Shown here one piece after another: positions 55,920 through 64,000 of a stretch of DNA of 64,000 nucleotides (position 1 is the stretch's first letter; each line of letters begins with the position of its first letter). The stretch lies in assembly GCF_000377905.1 (NCBI RefSeq), contig NZ_KB898873.1, positions 422,233 through 486,232 on the forward strand, in the 5' to 3' direction. The notes beneath the pieces are model-generated. The model saw only the letters and a list, made by a program, of their open reading frames with translations, did no database searches and was not told where the DNA came from. The stretch is from Thioalkalivibrio sp. ALMg11 (GTDB lineage: Bacteria > Pseudomonadota > Gammaproteobacteria > Ectothiorhodospirales > Ectothiorhodospiraceae). The translations under genes and the position numbers were made by a program.

Positions 55920-56562
55920 GGGGCGTGACACCGAACCCCCGCCGGCGAGTACCGGGGGTCGCGACAAGACGTCCGGACGTGGTCGCGACGATGACGCCCG
56001 CCGGGCGCCAGCCCGCGCGCCGGAATGCCCGGCGAGAGGCAATATTGGTGGAGCGGACATGACAATACGCGCGCCCGTAGCCTTCCCGAAACAGCGCCTC
56101 GCAGGCATGCCGCACCAGTGCCTGGGCGCGCCCCCGCCCGCGCTCGGATTCCGGCGTGTACAGGAAGGAGACGAAGAAGGCATCCGCCGGCAGGGAGAAT
56201 CGCAACGGAATCGGCGTGGAGACATCGAATTCGCCGAACTGCACATTGAGCTGCGACACGATCCGCCCGCGCGCCTCCATCGCATGGATGCGACCGCCCT
56301 CGCGCAACAGGCGCCGGGGTGACCGGCCGGTGTGTCCCGCGATCGTCTGGGCCTGGTCCTCGGGCAGACCGTCGAATCCGGCAACATCACGAAACTGGTG
56401 ATAGCACACATCCGGTGGCCCCTCGTGCGGACTCCCGCTGCTCGTGGCGTCCGCGCGCAGTTCGTAGAGCCAGTGGACCTGGAGACCGGTCAACCGTTTC
56501 AGCAGCCACAAGGTGGATGCCTCGAACATCATCGGCGACAGACGCGATCGGCGCACGAGCAA
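55882..56562 (-). CDS. GNAT-family acetyltransferase
   Basis: A 226-residue protein with the classical GNAT core. Motif A is FFVSFLYTPESERGRGRAQALVRHA, followed by REGYGRAYCHVRSTNIASRRAFRRAGWRPAGV. The N-terminal 90 residues resemble no known domain. It is the last of four minus-strand genes (acyl-CoA ligase, decarboxylase, FemAB-like, this one). Its 3' end overlaps the convergent gene at 54759 by 38 bases. Substrate unknown. Confidence 0.8.
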   Translation of the reverse strand: MLVRRSRLSPMMFEASTLWLLKRLTGLQVHWLYELRADATSSGSPHEGPPDVCYHQFRDVAGFDGLPEDQAQTIAGHTGRSPRRLLREGGRIHAMEARGRIVSQLNVQFGEFDVSTPIPLRFSLPADAFFVSFLYTPESERGRGRAQALVRHACEALFREGYGRAYCHVRSTNIASRRAFRRAGWRPAGVIVATTSGRLVATPGTRRRGFGVTPLKPAAEPSGPGP

Positions 56563-56569
56563 TCCCGCC

Positions 56570-57538
56570 TCAGTCTGTCGAGGCCGCCCGGGCGTGACGC
56601 TTGGCCCGGCCCTTGAGCCGCAAGCGGCTCAGTACATCACTGGCCAGACGCGAAAGGTCCGTTACCGCCAGATGTGAGTACACCAGGGCGCGGTTGCGCC
56701 AGGACGGGCGCAACAGGTACACGTCGGCGCAATAGCGGGAGTCCTTCCCGAACAGCGACTTGTGCGCGCCCTCACCCGGGCTGAAATCGAACAGGGCAAA
56801 GCGCTCCTCGTGGAACAGCGCCTCCAGCACCAACCACTGCAGGACCGTCCCGGGCGACAAGTCGGCGTGCTCCTGCAGGTAGCCGAGGAACGCGTAACGC
56901 AGAATCCCGTCGTCAATCGGACAGTACAAATAGGCAATGGGCTGCCCCTGCAGAAACAGCAGATAGCCCCGTACCCGACCCTCACGGGCTCGTTCCACCA
57001 GTTGCTCGACGAACGCCTTGCCTCCGGGCAGACCGGCATCCAGCAAGCGCTCCTGATAGGTCCGGGCGGACACCTCACGGGCAAGGCGATGAAACTCCTG
57101 TATCCCCTCCGGTGTGTCGTACTGCCGCCAGTCGATCTCACCGCCGGAGGCCTCCGCCAGCTTGCGCACCTTGCGGCGCATGCTCGCGCGGGTCTTCGCG
57201 CTGAACCGCCCCTGATACGCATCCCACCCGGTGGTCAGATCAATGAAGTGGCGCTGGTATTGCCGGGGCACGAAGCGCAACCGGCCACCAAATCGCGAGA
57301 CACGGGGCAGCGGCGCCTCCACCGGCATGGAGCGGATCAGGCAGTCCTCGTCCGGTGCGGCCGCCAGGATCTCTTCGGCATGCTCGGCACGGATCCGGGT
57401 AAACGGGAGCTGGAGCACCTGCATCGTGCGCACCGGCTCCGCCAGGGTGCGATACCCGAAGCGGAAAGGCAGATACACGGTCTGCCGCTCCAGCGGCAGG
57501 GCCGAGGTATCCGGGGGCACGGCAACGGCGCCAGTCAC
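56570..57538 (-). CDS. FemAB-like GNAT transferase of the exosortase-associated operon
   Basis: A 322-residue transferase of the FemAB/BioF2-like GNAT type. Segments: RFSAKTRASMRRKVRKLAEA, AREVSARTYQERLLDAGLP, YLLFLQGQPIAYLY, LSPGTVLQWLVLEALF and FDFSPGEGAHKSLFGKD. The GTG start at 57538 overlaps the decarboxylase stop (GTGA), so translation is coupled; a longer frame upstream is rejected. FemAB-like proteins are frequent beside exosortase polysaccharide genes, where they may aminoacylate or acylate sugar units. It is a paralogue of the protein at 54759. Confidence 0.82.
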   Translation of the reverse strand: MTGAVAVPPDTSALPLERQTVYLPFRFGYRTLAEPVRTMQVLQLPFTRIRAEHAEEILAAAPDEDCLIRSMPVEAPLPRVSRFGGRLRFVPRQYQRHFIDLTTGWDAYQGRFSAKTRASMRRKVRKLAEASGGEIDWRQYDTPEGIQEFHRLAREVSARTYQERLLDAGLPGGKAFVEQLVERAREGRVRGYLLFLQGQPIAYLYCPIDDGILRYAFLGYLQEHADLSPGTVLQWLVLEALFHEERFALFDFSPGEGAHKSLFGKDSRYCADVYLLRPSWRNRALVYSHLAVTDLSRLASDVLSRLRLKGRAKRHARAASTD

Positions 57539-58770
57539 ACCAGGATCTCCACGGGTTCCGGGTGGCTCAGGAAGCGCGTCGGGCTCGCGGTGTAACCGTA
57601 GGCGCCCGACTGGAAGACCACGATCAGGTCGCCAACGTCGGCGCGCGGCAGCTCCATCTGCTGGGCCAGCACGTCCAGCGGCGTGCACAGCGGGCCCACC
57701 ACATTCACGACCTCGCGCTCGGTACCGCGCACCCGGTTGCCCACCACCACTGGATAGTTCTTGCGGATCACCTGGCCAAAGTTTCCGGAAGCGGCCAGAT
57801 GGTGATGCAGGCCGCCGTTGGTGACCAGGAACACCTGACCGCGCGACTCCTTCCGATCCAGGACCTCGGCCACGTAAATGCCCGCCTCGCCCACCAGGTA
57901 GCGCCCCAGTTCGAGAATGATCTCCGCGTCCGGGAGCGCATCCCGCACCGCAGGCAGGCGACCTTCCAGGTGGTCCGCGATCGGCCCGAGGTCCAGCGAC
58001 TTGTCGCCCGGAAAATAGGGGATGCCGAAGCCACCACCGATGTTGAGCGTCTCGATCGGCCCCGGGGCGGACTCGGCCAGCCGCAGGGCAAGGTCGAAGG
58101 TGTGGCCCTGCGCCTCGACCAAGGTCTCCGGTCGCAGGTTCTGCGAGCCGGAGAAGATATGGAAGCCTCGAAAATGCAGCCCGAGTTCGCCAATGCGGGC
58201 CAGCAGGTCGGGGACCCGTTCGGCATCGATCCCGAAGGCCTTGGGGCCGCCACTCATGCGCATGCCGGAGCTCTTCAGCTCGAAATCCGGGTTCACCCGG
58301 ACCGCGACACGGGGCTGATAGCCGGTGCGCGCGGCAATCACGCCGACCCGCTCCAGTTCGGTGGGGGATTCCAGGTTGATGGTGATCCCGGCCGCGACGG
58401 CGGCCTCCAGCTCCGGCACCGACTTGCCCGGTCCGGCGAAGCTGATGTCATCCGGACGGGTCCCGGTATCGAGCGCCACCTGCATCTCGCGCTGCGAGGC
58501 CACGTCGAGCCCGTCCACCTGCCCGGCCATGTGTTGTACGACCGCCGGCATCGGGTTGGCCTTGATCGCGTAATGCAGCGAGAGGCCCTCCGGCAGGCTG
58601 CGGCGCAGCTGCGCGACCCGGCGAGTCATCGCGTCCCGGGCATAGGCATAAAAAGGGGTCTGCCCGACGCGTGCGGCCAGATCCACAAGCGACTGGCCGC
58701 CGATTTGCAGGCAGTCGTCCACCACATTGAACTGGTCCATCGGGCTGTGATCGGGGCGGGTATCGTTCAC
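57535..58770 (-). CDS. PLP-dependent decarboxylase, exosortase-A-associated type
   Basis: A 411-residue fold-type III decarboxylase like diaminopimelate/ornithine decarboxylases. The PLP Lys is in SLHYAIKANPMPAV, the binding strand is VDGLDVASQREMQVALD, the Gly-rich loop is LNIGGGFGIPYFPG, and the catalytic Cys-type segment near the C-terminus is VVGPLCTPLDVLAQ. Its place with an acyl-CoA ligase identifies it as the decarboxylase recurring in exosortase-A clusters. The amine product is unknown. The GTG start overlaps the ligase stop (GTGA). Confidence 0.92.
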   Translation of the reverse strand: MNDTRPDHSPMDQFNVVDDCLQIGGQSLVDLAARVGQTPFYAYARDAMTRRVAQLRRSLPEGLSLHYAIKANPMPAVVQHMAGQVDGLDVASQREMQVALDTGTRPDDISFAGPGKSVPELEAAVAAGITINLESPTELERVGVIAARTGYQPRVAVRVNPDFELKSSGMRMSGGPKAFGIDAERVPDLLARIGELGLHFRGFHIFSGSQNLRPETLVEAQGHTFDLALRLAESAPGPIETLNIGGGFGIPYFPGDKSLDLGPIADHLEGRLPAVRDALPDAEIILELGRYLVGEAGIYVAEVLDRKESRGQVFLVTNGGLHHHLAASGNFGQVIRKNYPVVVGNRVRGTEREVVNVVGPLCTPLDVLAQQMELPRADVGDLIVVFQSGAYGYTASPTRFLSHPEPVEILV

Positions 58771-60368
58771 GCCGGCACCTCTTCCCGAAACAGGTCGCCG
58801 AACTCGCCGGCAAGCGCCTTGCGGTCGATCTTGCCGTTGGCGTTGCGCGGCAGCGGCTCGGTGCGCAAACCGACATGCGCCGGCAGCATGAAGCCCGGCA
58901 AATGGGGGCGCAGGGCGTCGATCAGGTCATCCGCCCGCAGCCCCGGGGCCTGCGGCAGGGCCACCAGCACGATCGCTTGCCCCAGGCCCGGGTGTTCCAC
59001 CCCCAACGCGGCGGCCTCCGCCACCAGTCCCGTGGCATAAACCGCCTCCTCCACCTCGTTGGGGCTCACGCGGTACCCGGAGGTCTTGATCATCTCGTCA
59101 CGGCGCCCGACGAAATAGAGGAAGCCATCCGTATCCATGCGCACCGTATCGCCGGACCACACCGCCATCTCGGCCAGGGGCACACCGGACGGCTGGCCCG
59201 GCGCGGGGCGGAAACGTTCCGCCGTGCGTTCCGGATCATTCCAGTACCCCATGGCGACCAACGCACCCCGGTGAACCAGCTCGCCCGGCTCGCCGGGGGC
59301 GCAGGGGCTGCCGTCCTCGCGGACCACCTGGATCTCCGCATTGGGGATCGCCCGGCCCATGGAGCCGGGACGGTTGTCCAGTTCCGCTGGCGGGAGATAG
59401 GTGGAACGAAATGCCTCGGTCAGCCCGTACATCAGGTAGCAATCGGTGCGCGGAAGGCGTTCGCGCAGGGCCGCGAGCGTCTCCTTCGGCATGGCGCCAC
59501 CGGAGTTGGTGATATAGCGCAGGGAGGCGCGCGCCGCTTCCGGCCATTCCTGGCGGGCCAGCTGGATCCACAGAGGCGGGACGGCCGCAAGGCCGGTGAT
59601 GCCGTCGCGCTCCACGCTTCGGATCACGTCGCGCGGCAGCAGGTAATTCAGCAACACGACCTGGGCCCCGGCCCGGAAGGCGGTGGTCAGCTGGCTCAGG
59701 CCATAGTCAAAACTGAAAGGGAGCAGCGCGAGAATGCGGTCATCCGGCCGGTTCTCCAGATAGGTCGACACACTCTGTGCGCCCGCGACCATGTTGCGGT
59801 GCGAGAGCACGACCCCCTTGGGACGTCCGGTACTCCCGGAGGTGTAGAGGATCGCGGCCATGTCGGTATCGATCACCCGGTGTCCGGCCATTCCATCGCG
59901 ATCCGGCTCGCCATCCCAGGCGTCCACTCGCACATGCCCGACCTCGGCATCGCCCGAGTCCTGGCTCGGCTCCTGGCCCACCACCAGCACCGTATGCAGG
60001 TCGGGGCACCCGGCGAGAGCCGCACGCAGTGCCGCCAGGCGGTCCGCGGAGGTCACCAGGATGCGCACATTGCAGTCGCGCAGGATGTGCCCCACCTGCT
60101 CCGCCTTGAGTAGCGGGTTGACCGGAACGAAGACACCGCCGGCGCGAGCTGCACCGAACAGGGCGTGAACCGTCTCCGGCCGCTTGTCGAGGTAGACCGC
60201 CACGCGTTCCTGGCGCTCCAGGCCGCACCCCATAAGGCGCGCAGACGCGCGCTCGATATTGGCCGCCAGCGTCGCATAGTCCTCGACGGCATCCCGATAG
60301 CGCAGGGCCGGCACGGCCGCCGAGCGCTCGGCTTGCATCAATACGGAATCGTGCAGGAGAAAAGACAT
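58767..60368 (-). CDS. AMP-forming acyl-CoA ligase, exosortase-A-associated type
   Basis: A 533-residue adenylate-forming enzyme. P-loop-like motif ILYTSGSTGRPKGVVLSH, A5 motif MYGLTEAFRST, A7 motif YFVGRRDEMIKTSGYRVSPNEVEEA and the catalytic Lys in NANGKIDRKAL are all present. It activates a carboxylic or fatty acid for a polysaccharide or lipid modification. The acid is not known. It is the first gene of the minus-strand operon; a GGGGTAT/ATACCCC inverted repeat lies directly upstream. Confidence 0.93.
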   Translation of the reverse strand: MSFLLHDSVLMQAERSAAVPALRYRDAVEDYATLAANIERASARLMGCGLERQERVAVYLDKRPETVHALFGAARAGGVFVPVNPLLKAEQVGHILRDCNVRILVTSADRLAALRAALAGCPDLHTVLVVGQEPSQDSGDAEVGHVRVDAWDGEPDRDGMAGHRVIDTDMAAILYTSGSTGRPKGVVLSHRNMVAGAQSVSTYLENRPDDRILALLPFSFDYGLSQLTTAFRAGAQVVLLNYLLPRDVIRSVERDGITGLAAVPPLWIQLARQEWPEAARASLRYITNSGGAMPKETLAALRERLPRTDCYLMYGLTEAFRSTYLPPAELDNRPGSMGRAIPNAEIQVVREDGSPCAPGEPGELVHRGALVAMGYWNDPERTAERFRPAPGQPSGVPLAEMAVWSGDTVRMDTDGFLYFVGRRDEMIKTSGYRVSPNEVEEAVYATGLVAEAAALGVEHPGLGQAIVLVALPQAPGLRADDLIDALRPHLPGFMLPAHVGLRTEPLPRNANGKIDRKALAGEFGDLFREEVPA

Positions 60369-60378
60369 TCAGCGCCAA

Positions 60379-60412
60379 GGGGTATCGGAGATTGACGAAT
60401 CGATCATACCCC
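60379..60412. promoter_or_regulatory. Inverted repeat upstream of the acyl-CoA ligase gene
   Basis: GGGGTAT and ATACCCC, 20 bases apart, with GAT and ATC near the arms. It starts ten bases upstream of the ligase start codon and could be an operator or an RNA hairpin affecting translation. The rest of 60413-60571 between the divergent genes shows no clear promoter; no sigma-54 GG/GC pair was found. Confidence 0.45.
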
Positions 60413-60571
60413 ACGCACCACACGCCGCTGCCCGCGGCCATCCCGCACCGTTAGTAGCCCGTTCGTCGGCCCCGCCTTACCCGTGTCTCGCCGCGTGTAA
60501 CATTCAAAAACGCGCCATGAGCCATCCCTTTTCCGTCCGTCCCGGCCGCAGCGGCGCGAGGTTCGAACTGC

Positions 60572-62008
60572 ATGCGTGATTACCTGCTCGCCCTGATCGT
60601 CGTCGTGCTCGTGCCCCTCATCGTGCGCTACGCGTGGATCGGCATCCTGGCCTGGTTCTGGGTCGGGCTCTTTGCGCCCCAGTGGCATACCTGGACCTTC
60701 ATGCGCGGCGCGCCCCTAGCCACCTACTTCGGCGGGGCGACCCTGATCGCACTGTTCCTGGCAAAGGATCGCAAGCCGTTTCCGTTCACTCGCGAGACGG
60801 TAATGCTGTTCGCGCTGGCGGCCTATTTCGCGATGACCAGCCACTTTGCGGTGAACTCCAGCGGGGCCTGGGACTTCTGGATCCACTTCATGAAGATCCT
60901 GCTGATCACCTTCATCACGCCATTGCTGATCTACGGCGAGCGGCGCATGGTCTGGCTGCTGCTGGTGATCACCGCCTCGCTCGCCTTCTACGGATTCAAG
61001 GGCGGCATCTTCGCCCTGCAGACGGGCGGGGCCCACATGGTCCTCGGCCCCGTTGGCTCCTATCTTTCCGGCAATACCTACATCGGTCTGGCCATGCTCA
61101 TGGTGCTGCCACTCATCCTGACAAGCGCGCGCATGTTTCACCAAGGGTGGGCGGTCGACCTCGGCTTCGAGCCTCTACGCCGGTTTTCGCTCCCAATCGG
61201 ATGGTTCCTCTACGGCGTCTTCTGGCTTACCGCCATCGCGATCCTCGCCACTCACTCGCGCGGGGCGTTTGTCGGCCTGCTTGCCATCGTGCCCCTGCTC
61301 TTCTGGCACATGCAGAAGAAATGGCTGATGGTCCTCGTCGGCTTTTTCCTGATAGCAGTGGTGGGCGTGACCGCACCGGAGCCACTGGTCGAGCGGTGGC
61401 AGACCATCGAGACATACGAGGAAGACACCTCCGCCATGCAACGCATTCAGTCATGGGGCATAGCCTGGAACATGGCGATGGAACGCCCGCTCACCGGCAT
61501 GGGTTTTCGCAACTCAGCGCTAGGCTATGAGTGGTGGATTGGGTATGCCAATTTCGAGGGCGGCTGGCGCCACGTACTGTCCCCCCACAGCGTGTATTTC
61601 GGGATCCTGGGACAACACGGGTTCGGAGGCCTGGCCGTATTCCTGCTGCTAATGGCCTTCACCTTTCACACTCTCAACCGGGTCCGGCGAACGGCGCGCA
61701 AACGGACAGGAGAGATCTGGCTGTCGGAGTACGCCTGGGCCCTGCAGATTGGGCTCGTGGGCTATCTGATATCCGGCATCTTCCTGGATGTCGCCTACTT
61801 CAACCTGCTGTATGCCTTTATCGCCCTGGCCGTCATCATGCGCAGGGAACTGGAACAGGCCCCACAAGCGGCCACGGCCCCGGCATCCGATCCGCCCACG
61901 GAGCCAGACCCCGCCTCCGGCCCCGATCCCGACCCCGAACCAGTCCGCGCAGACAAGGACACGGTGATGTCCGGCACCCTGATGGGGCCGTCATCGCCTA
62001 GGGCCTGA
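60572..62008 (+). CDS. O-glycosylation ligase, exosortase-A-associated (Wzy/O-antigen-ligase fold)
   Basis: A 478-residue membrane protein with about 11 helices. Features of the exosortase-A-associated ligase family: FAPQWHTWTFMRGAPLATYFGG near residue 30, LATHSRGAFVGL, and the catalytic periplasmic loop with GMGFRNSALGYEWWIGYANF, then SPHSVYFGILGQHGF. The tail after 425 is Pro/Asp-rich. It should transfer polymer or oligosaccharide. An exosortase gene is not in the window. The ATG is the first in frame; no good ribosome-binding site is visible. Confidence 0.9.
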   Translation: MRDYLLALIVVVLVPLIVRYAWIGILAWFWVGLFAPQWHTWTFMRGAPLATYFGGATLIALFLAKDRKPFPFTRETVMLFALAAYFAMTSHFAVNSSGAWDFWIHFMKILLITFITPLLIYGERRMVWLLLVITASLAFYGFKGGIFALQTGGAHMVLGPVGSYLSGNTYIGLAMLMVLPLILTSARMFHQGWAVDLGFEPLRRFSLPIGWFLYGVFWLTAIAILATHSRGAFVGLLAIVPLLFWHMQKKWLMVLVGFFLIAVVGVTAPEPLVERWQTIETYEEDTSAMQRIQSWGIAWNMAMERPLTGMGFRNSALGYEWWIGYANFEGGWRHVLSPHSVYFGILGQHGFGGLAVFLLLMAFTFHTLNRVRRTARKRTGEIWLSEYAWALQIGLVGYLISGIFLDVAYFNLLYAFIALAVIMRRELEQAPQAATAPASDPPTEPDPASGPDPDPEPVRADKDTVMSGTLMGPSSPRA

Positions 62009-62030
62009 CTCGATTGCGGATGCAGACCTG

Positions 62031-63866
62031 ATGGTGGCCACACCGATTATCCTTCGCTCCAACCCGGTGGCACCCAGGTTGGACCTGTGTCTCGACACGC
62101 TCGCCGCCGCGCTACGCGCACACACTCGGCCCGGCGTTGGCTTGTACGATCCAGTGGATGAAGCCCCTACACCCGCAGATCACTACGGCCAAACCGGTGC
62201 CGCCCTCGCCCTTGCAATCCTGGATGGCCCCGACTCACGGACATGGCGGTACCCCCTGGAGGCGTGGGAGGCCCTGCCCGCGCAACAGACCGGGCACGCC
62301 CCGTTCAACCGCTTCCTGCTGAACCTGCTCGCGGGACACCTCGAGCGATCCGGGGCACCGGCAAGCGAAGTGGCGCAAAGCCGAGCATCGGCTCACGGGT
62401 GCAAGTTGGCGCGCGGTTATCCATCCAACAACTGGACCTTGCTGGCCCGGCTGTGCGAACTGCAGGAGGCCAACGGAAAGGCCGGAACCCGGGCGCGTGC
62501 GCGCCTGCGCGGGCTTATTGACCACTGGACAACCCCTTCCGGCGCCTTCGTTGATTATCCGGCCCGCCCCGGCACATCGGCACGCAGGGCCACACCCACG
62601 GCCTATCATCACAAGGCGCTGTTCGTGGCGGTCGTCGCCGCGGAGCTAGGCGAACCGGCGGCATGGCAGCCCACCATCGAGCGCCTGCTGCGATGGAGCC
62701 TCTACGTGTGGGACGGCCACGGTCATGCTGGCGGCCTCGGCCGAAGCAGCCACGCGCTCTTTGGAGACGCCTGTCTGGTAGCGAGTCTGCTACTGCTCGG
62801 GGCCGCAACTGACGCACACCAGGACACCGCATCCGGACGGATGCTGAGAGGCCTTCTTGGGCGCTGGTCCGGGCAGATTCGGCCCGATGGCTTCCTGGCT
62901 CTGAACCCCGCCGATACCGCCATTTCAGGCACAGGCTGGGATCCCTACATGCATCTGTCGGTCTACAACGCCTGGGCCGCTGCCATCGTCGCATGGGCGC
63001 GCGTACGCGCGGACCGCCCTGATCGCGAGCATGCCGTCCACCTCGAGGCGCTGGACGCCACACCGCCAGCCCGTACGGGGACCGAACTGCTCCGGGCTGG
63101 AACGCCGTCTGCCACCTTTGCCCTGGTCTCTACGCACGGGCAGCCCCCACAGGGCTTTAGCCGCGACGCCGTGGAACTGCGCTACGCCGGTGGCGTGCCG
63201 TTGCACGTCACCTGGCAGGGGCAGGTCCTGTGTCCCGCGCCTGGCCGAATTCCCGTAAACGCCCTGCTGGACGCTCCCGCCCTGGCGGGCTGGACGCCCG
63301 TGTTCCTGATCGACGACCGCCTGTTCGGGCTCACCGACTTCGAACACTGTGAAAGCGAGGCTTCGGAAGAACGCTTGCGAGTAACGCTCTCGGGACACCC
63401 GCGCCCTTTGCTTCGCCTTGCCGACACAAGCCTCCCGGCCCGAGCCCTGGCAGCAGTCGACTGGCGGTTGTTAGATGGCGCGTTAGGCCGGCGGGCCGCC
63501 CTTCGGAGACCACCATCCCGGGAAGTCGTCGGCACTATCACCCTGACCATTTCCCTGAAGAGGCCTTGCATCGTGCAACGGCTGAACCTCGAATACGGCG
63601 GTCGGCAGGCGCTCACCCTCCTGAACCCAGGCGGACACGCAGTCACCGACACGCGACTGGTGAATCGCCGGTTCAGACAAGCCTTGAACGGAGCCACGCG
63701 CGATGGCTCATCGGGCGACTGGCACGAGACGCCCTTGCCCTCCGCCATCGCCGGTGGCCTGGGATTTTGCCAAAGCCCCGAAAGCGTCCTGAAAGGCACT
63801 TACATGTCCGAACTGACACTCGAATGGCCCAATCGCCCCCGGCAGACCACGGGGTCGCCATGCTAG
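62031..63866 (+). CDS. Uncharacterised protein, helical toroid-like N-half and beta-rich C-half
   Basis: A 611-residue soluble protein with no signal peptide. Residues about 20-340 are helical with repeated WPxx and GL elements (YPSNNWTLLARLCELQEANGK, YHHKALFVAVVAAELGEPAAW, YVWDGHGHAGGLGRSSHALFGDACLVASLLL). This resembles the alpha/alpha toroid of glycan-active enzymes. Residues about 360-600 are beta-rich, as in the C-terminal sandwich of polysaccharide lyases. No catalytic residue is assigned. It lies 22 bases after the ligase gene, so it is probably in the same operon and acts on the polymer or its precursors. I do not recognise the family. Confidence 0.62.
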   Translation: MVATPIILRSNPVAPRLDLCLDTLAAALRAHTRPGVGLYDPVDEAPTPADHYGQTGAALALAILDGPDSRTWRYPLEAWEALPAQQTGHAPFNRFLLNLLAGHLERSGAPASEVAQSRASAHGCKLARGYPSNNWTLLARLCELQEANGKAGTRARARLRGLIDHWTTPSGAFVDYPARPGTSARRATPTAYHHKALFVAVVAAELGEPAAWQPTIERLLRWSLYVWDGHGHAGGLGRSSHALFGDACLVASLLLLGAATDAHQDTASGRMLRGLLGRWSGQIRPDGFLALNPADTAISGTGWDPYMHLSVYNAWAAAIVAWARVRADRPDREHAVHLEALDATPPARTGTELLRAGTPSATFALVSTHGQPPQGFSRDAVELRYAGGVPLHVTWQGQVLCPAPGRIPVNALLDAPALAGWTPVFLIDDRLFGLTDFEHCESEASEERLRVTLSGHPRPLLRLADTSLPARALAAVDWRLLDGALGRRAALRRPPSREVVGTITLTISLKRPCIVQRLNLEYGGRQALTLLNPGGHAVTDTRLVNRRFRQALNGATRDGSSGDWHETPLPSAIAGGLGFCQSPESVLKGTYMSELTLEWPNRPRQTTGSPC

Positions 63867-63880
63867 ACCACCCGCGTCAC

Positions 63881-64000
63881 TTACGCCGCCGGCGGTCCAC
63901 CCTTTTCTCGAAGACGCCCGACGGCCAGGCGAAGGATGTTCGGCAAGAACAGGGCGGCCCCGACCGGATCGCGGCGCAGCGTCGCCCTCACCAGAGACCA
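63881..64000 (-). CDS. Truncated gene, last 39 residues only
   Basis: A minus-strand frame enters at the right edge and ends with a TAA at 63881-63883. It gives ATLRRDPVGAALFLPNIL near its start and RLREKGGPPAA at the end. The basic, helical tail would suit a membrane-associated glycosyltransferase, but the piece is too short to classify. It would be convergent with the toroid-like gene (14 bases apart). Confidence 0.5.
   Translation of the reverse strand, partial: WSLVRATLRRDPVGAALFLPNILRLAVGRLREKGGPPAA

Noticed and set aside
60413..60571. A sigma-54 promoter in the gap between divergent exosortase-associated genes, as known for some exosortase loci
   Set aside because: No GG-N10-GC pair with the wider consensus was visible.

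Overview
The window is GC-rich, densely coded bacterial chromosome. It most resembles a free-living, motile gammaproteobacterium of the Ectothiorhodospiraceae (Thioalkalivibrio-like) type. This rests on gene content: TmcA, a MetA-type homoserine acyltransferase, a Pseudomonas che2-like chemotaxis cluster and exosortase-A-associated polysaccharide genes. The genus is an inference. No rRNA, tRNA, CRISPR array, prophage or transposase gene was seen.

Layout. 1-9955 (+): the end of a TolC-like protein, an isochorismatase-fold hydrolase, a 48-residue membrane protein, a P-loop ATPase coupled to MetA, an MFS permease, a 750-bp nested inverted repeat, the ABC-F protein Uup and a transmembrane chemoreceptor. 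9972-11909 (-): tmcA. 12139-22259 (+): a chemotaxis operon, STAS-cheY-cheA-cheW-parA-mcp-cheR-cheD-cheB-mcp. 22519-26772 (+): a partner-switching module (STAS protein, then a REC-PP2C-kinase protein like HsbR) coupled to a PAS-PAS-GGDEF-EAL protein with a degenerate GGDEF motif. 27064-37500 (+): an SDR enzyme, a cold-shock protein, murJ, the ribF-ileS-lspA-fkpB-ispH run, and purU, with four nested palindromic repeats between them. 37620-39486 (+): a secreted serine protease and a two-hotdog protein.

39492-64000 is an accessory envelope and polysaccharide region. It opens with a 299-bp miniature inverted-repeat element. Minus-strand genes follow: a nucleotidyltransferase, an HprK-related kinase and a PqqD-like protein (three translationally coupled genes), the Cys-rich exported protein upstream of them, a methyltransferase, a GAF protein and a giant VanZ/O-antigen-ligase fusion. 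A second, diverged copy of the miniature element sits just upstream of that fusion gene. Next come nucleotide-sugar enzymes (UDP-sugar dehydrogenase, UDP-GlcNAc 2-epimerase), a parallel beta-helix protein, two deacetylase-fold proteins, three GNAT-fold proteins, and the exosortase-A-associated decarboxylase, acyl-CoA ligase and O-glycosylation ligase. A toroid-like protein and a truncated gene close the window. No exosortase and no PEP-CTERM protein lie inside it.

Three themes deserve a second look. First, a chemosensory array that appears to carry its own ParA-based positioning, with three C-terminal docking peptides. Second, the PqqD/HprK/nucleotidyltransferase unit beside a Cys-rich exported protein with an unusual acidic N-terminal extension, a candidate for an undescribed protein-modification system. 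Third, intergenic repeats built as palindromes inside palindromes.
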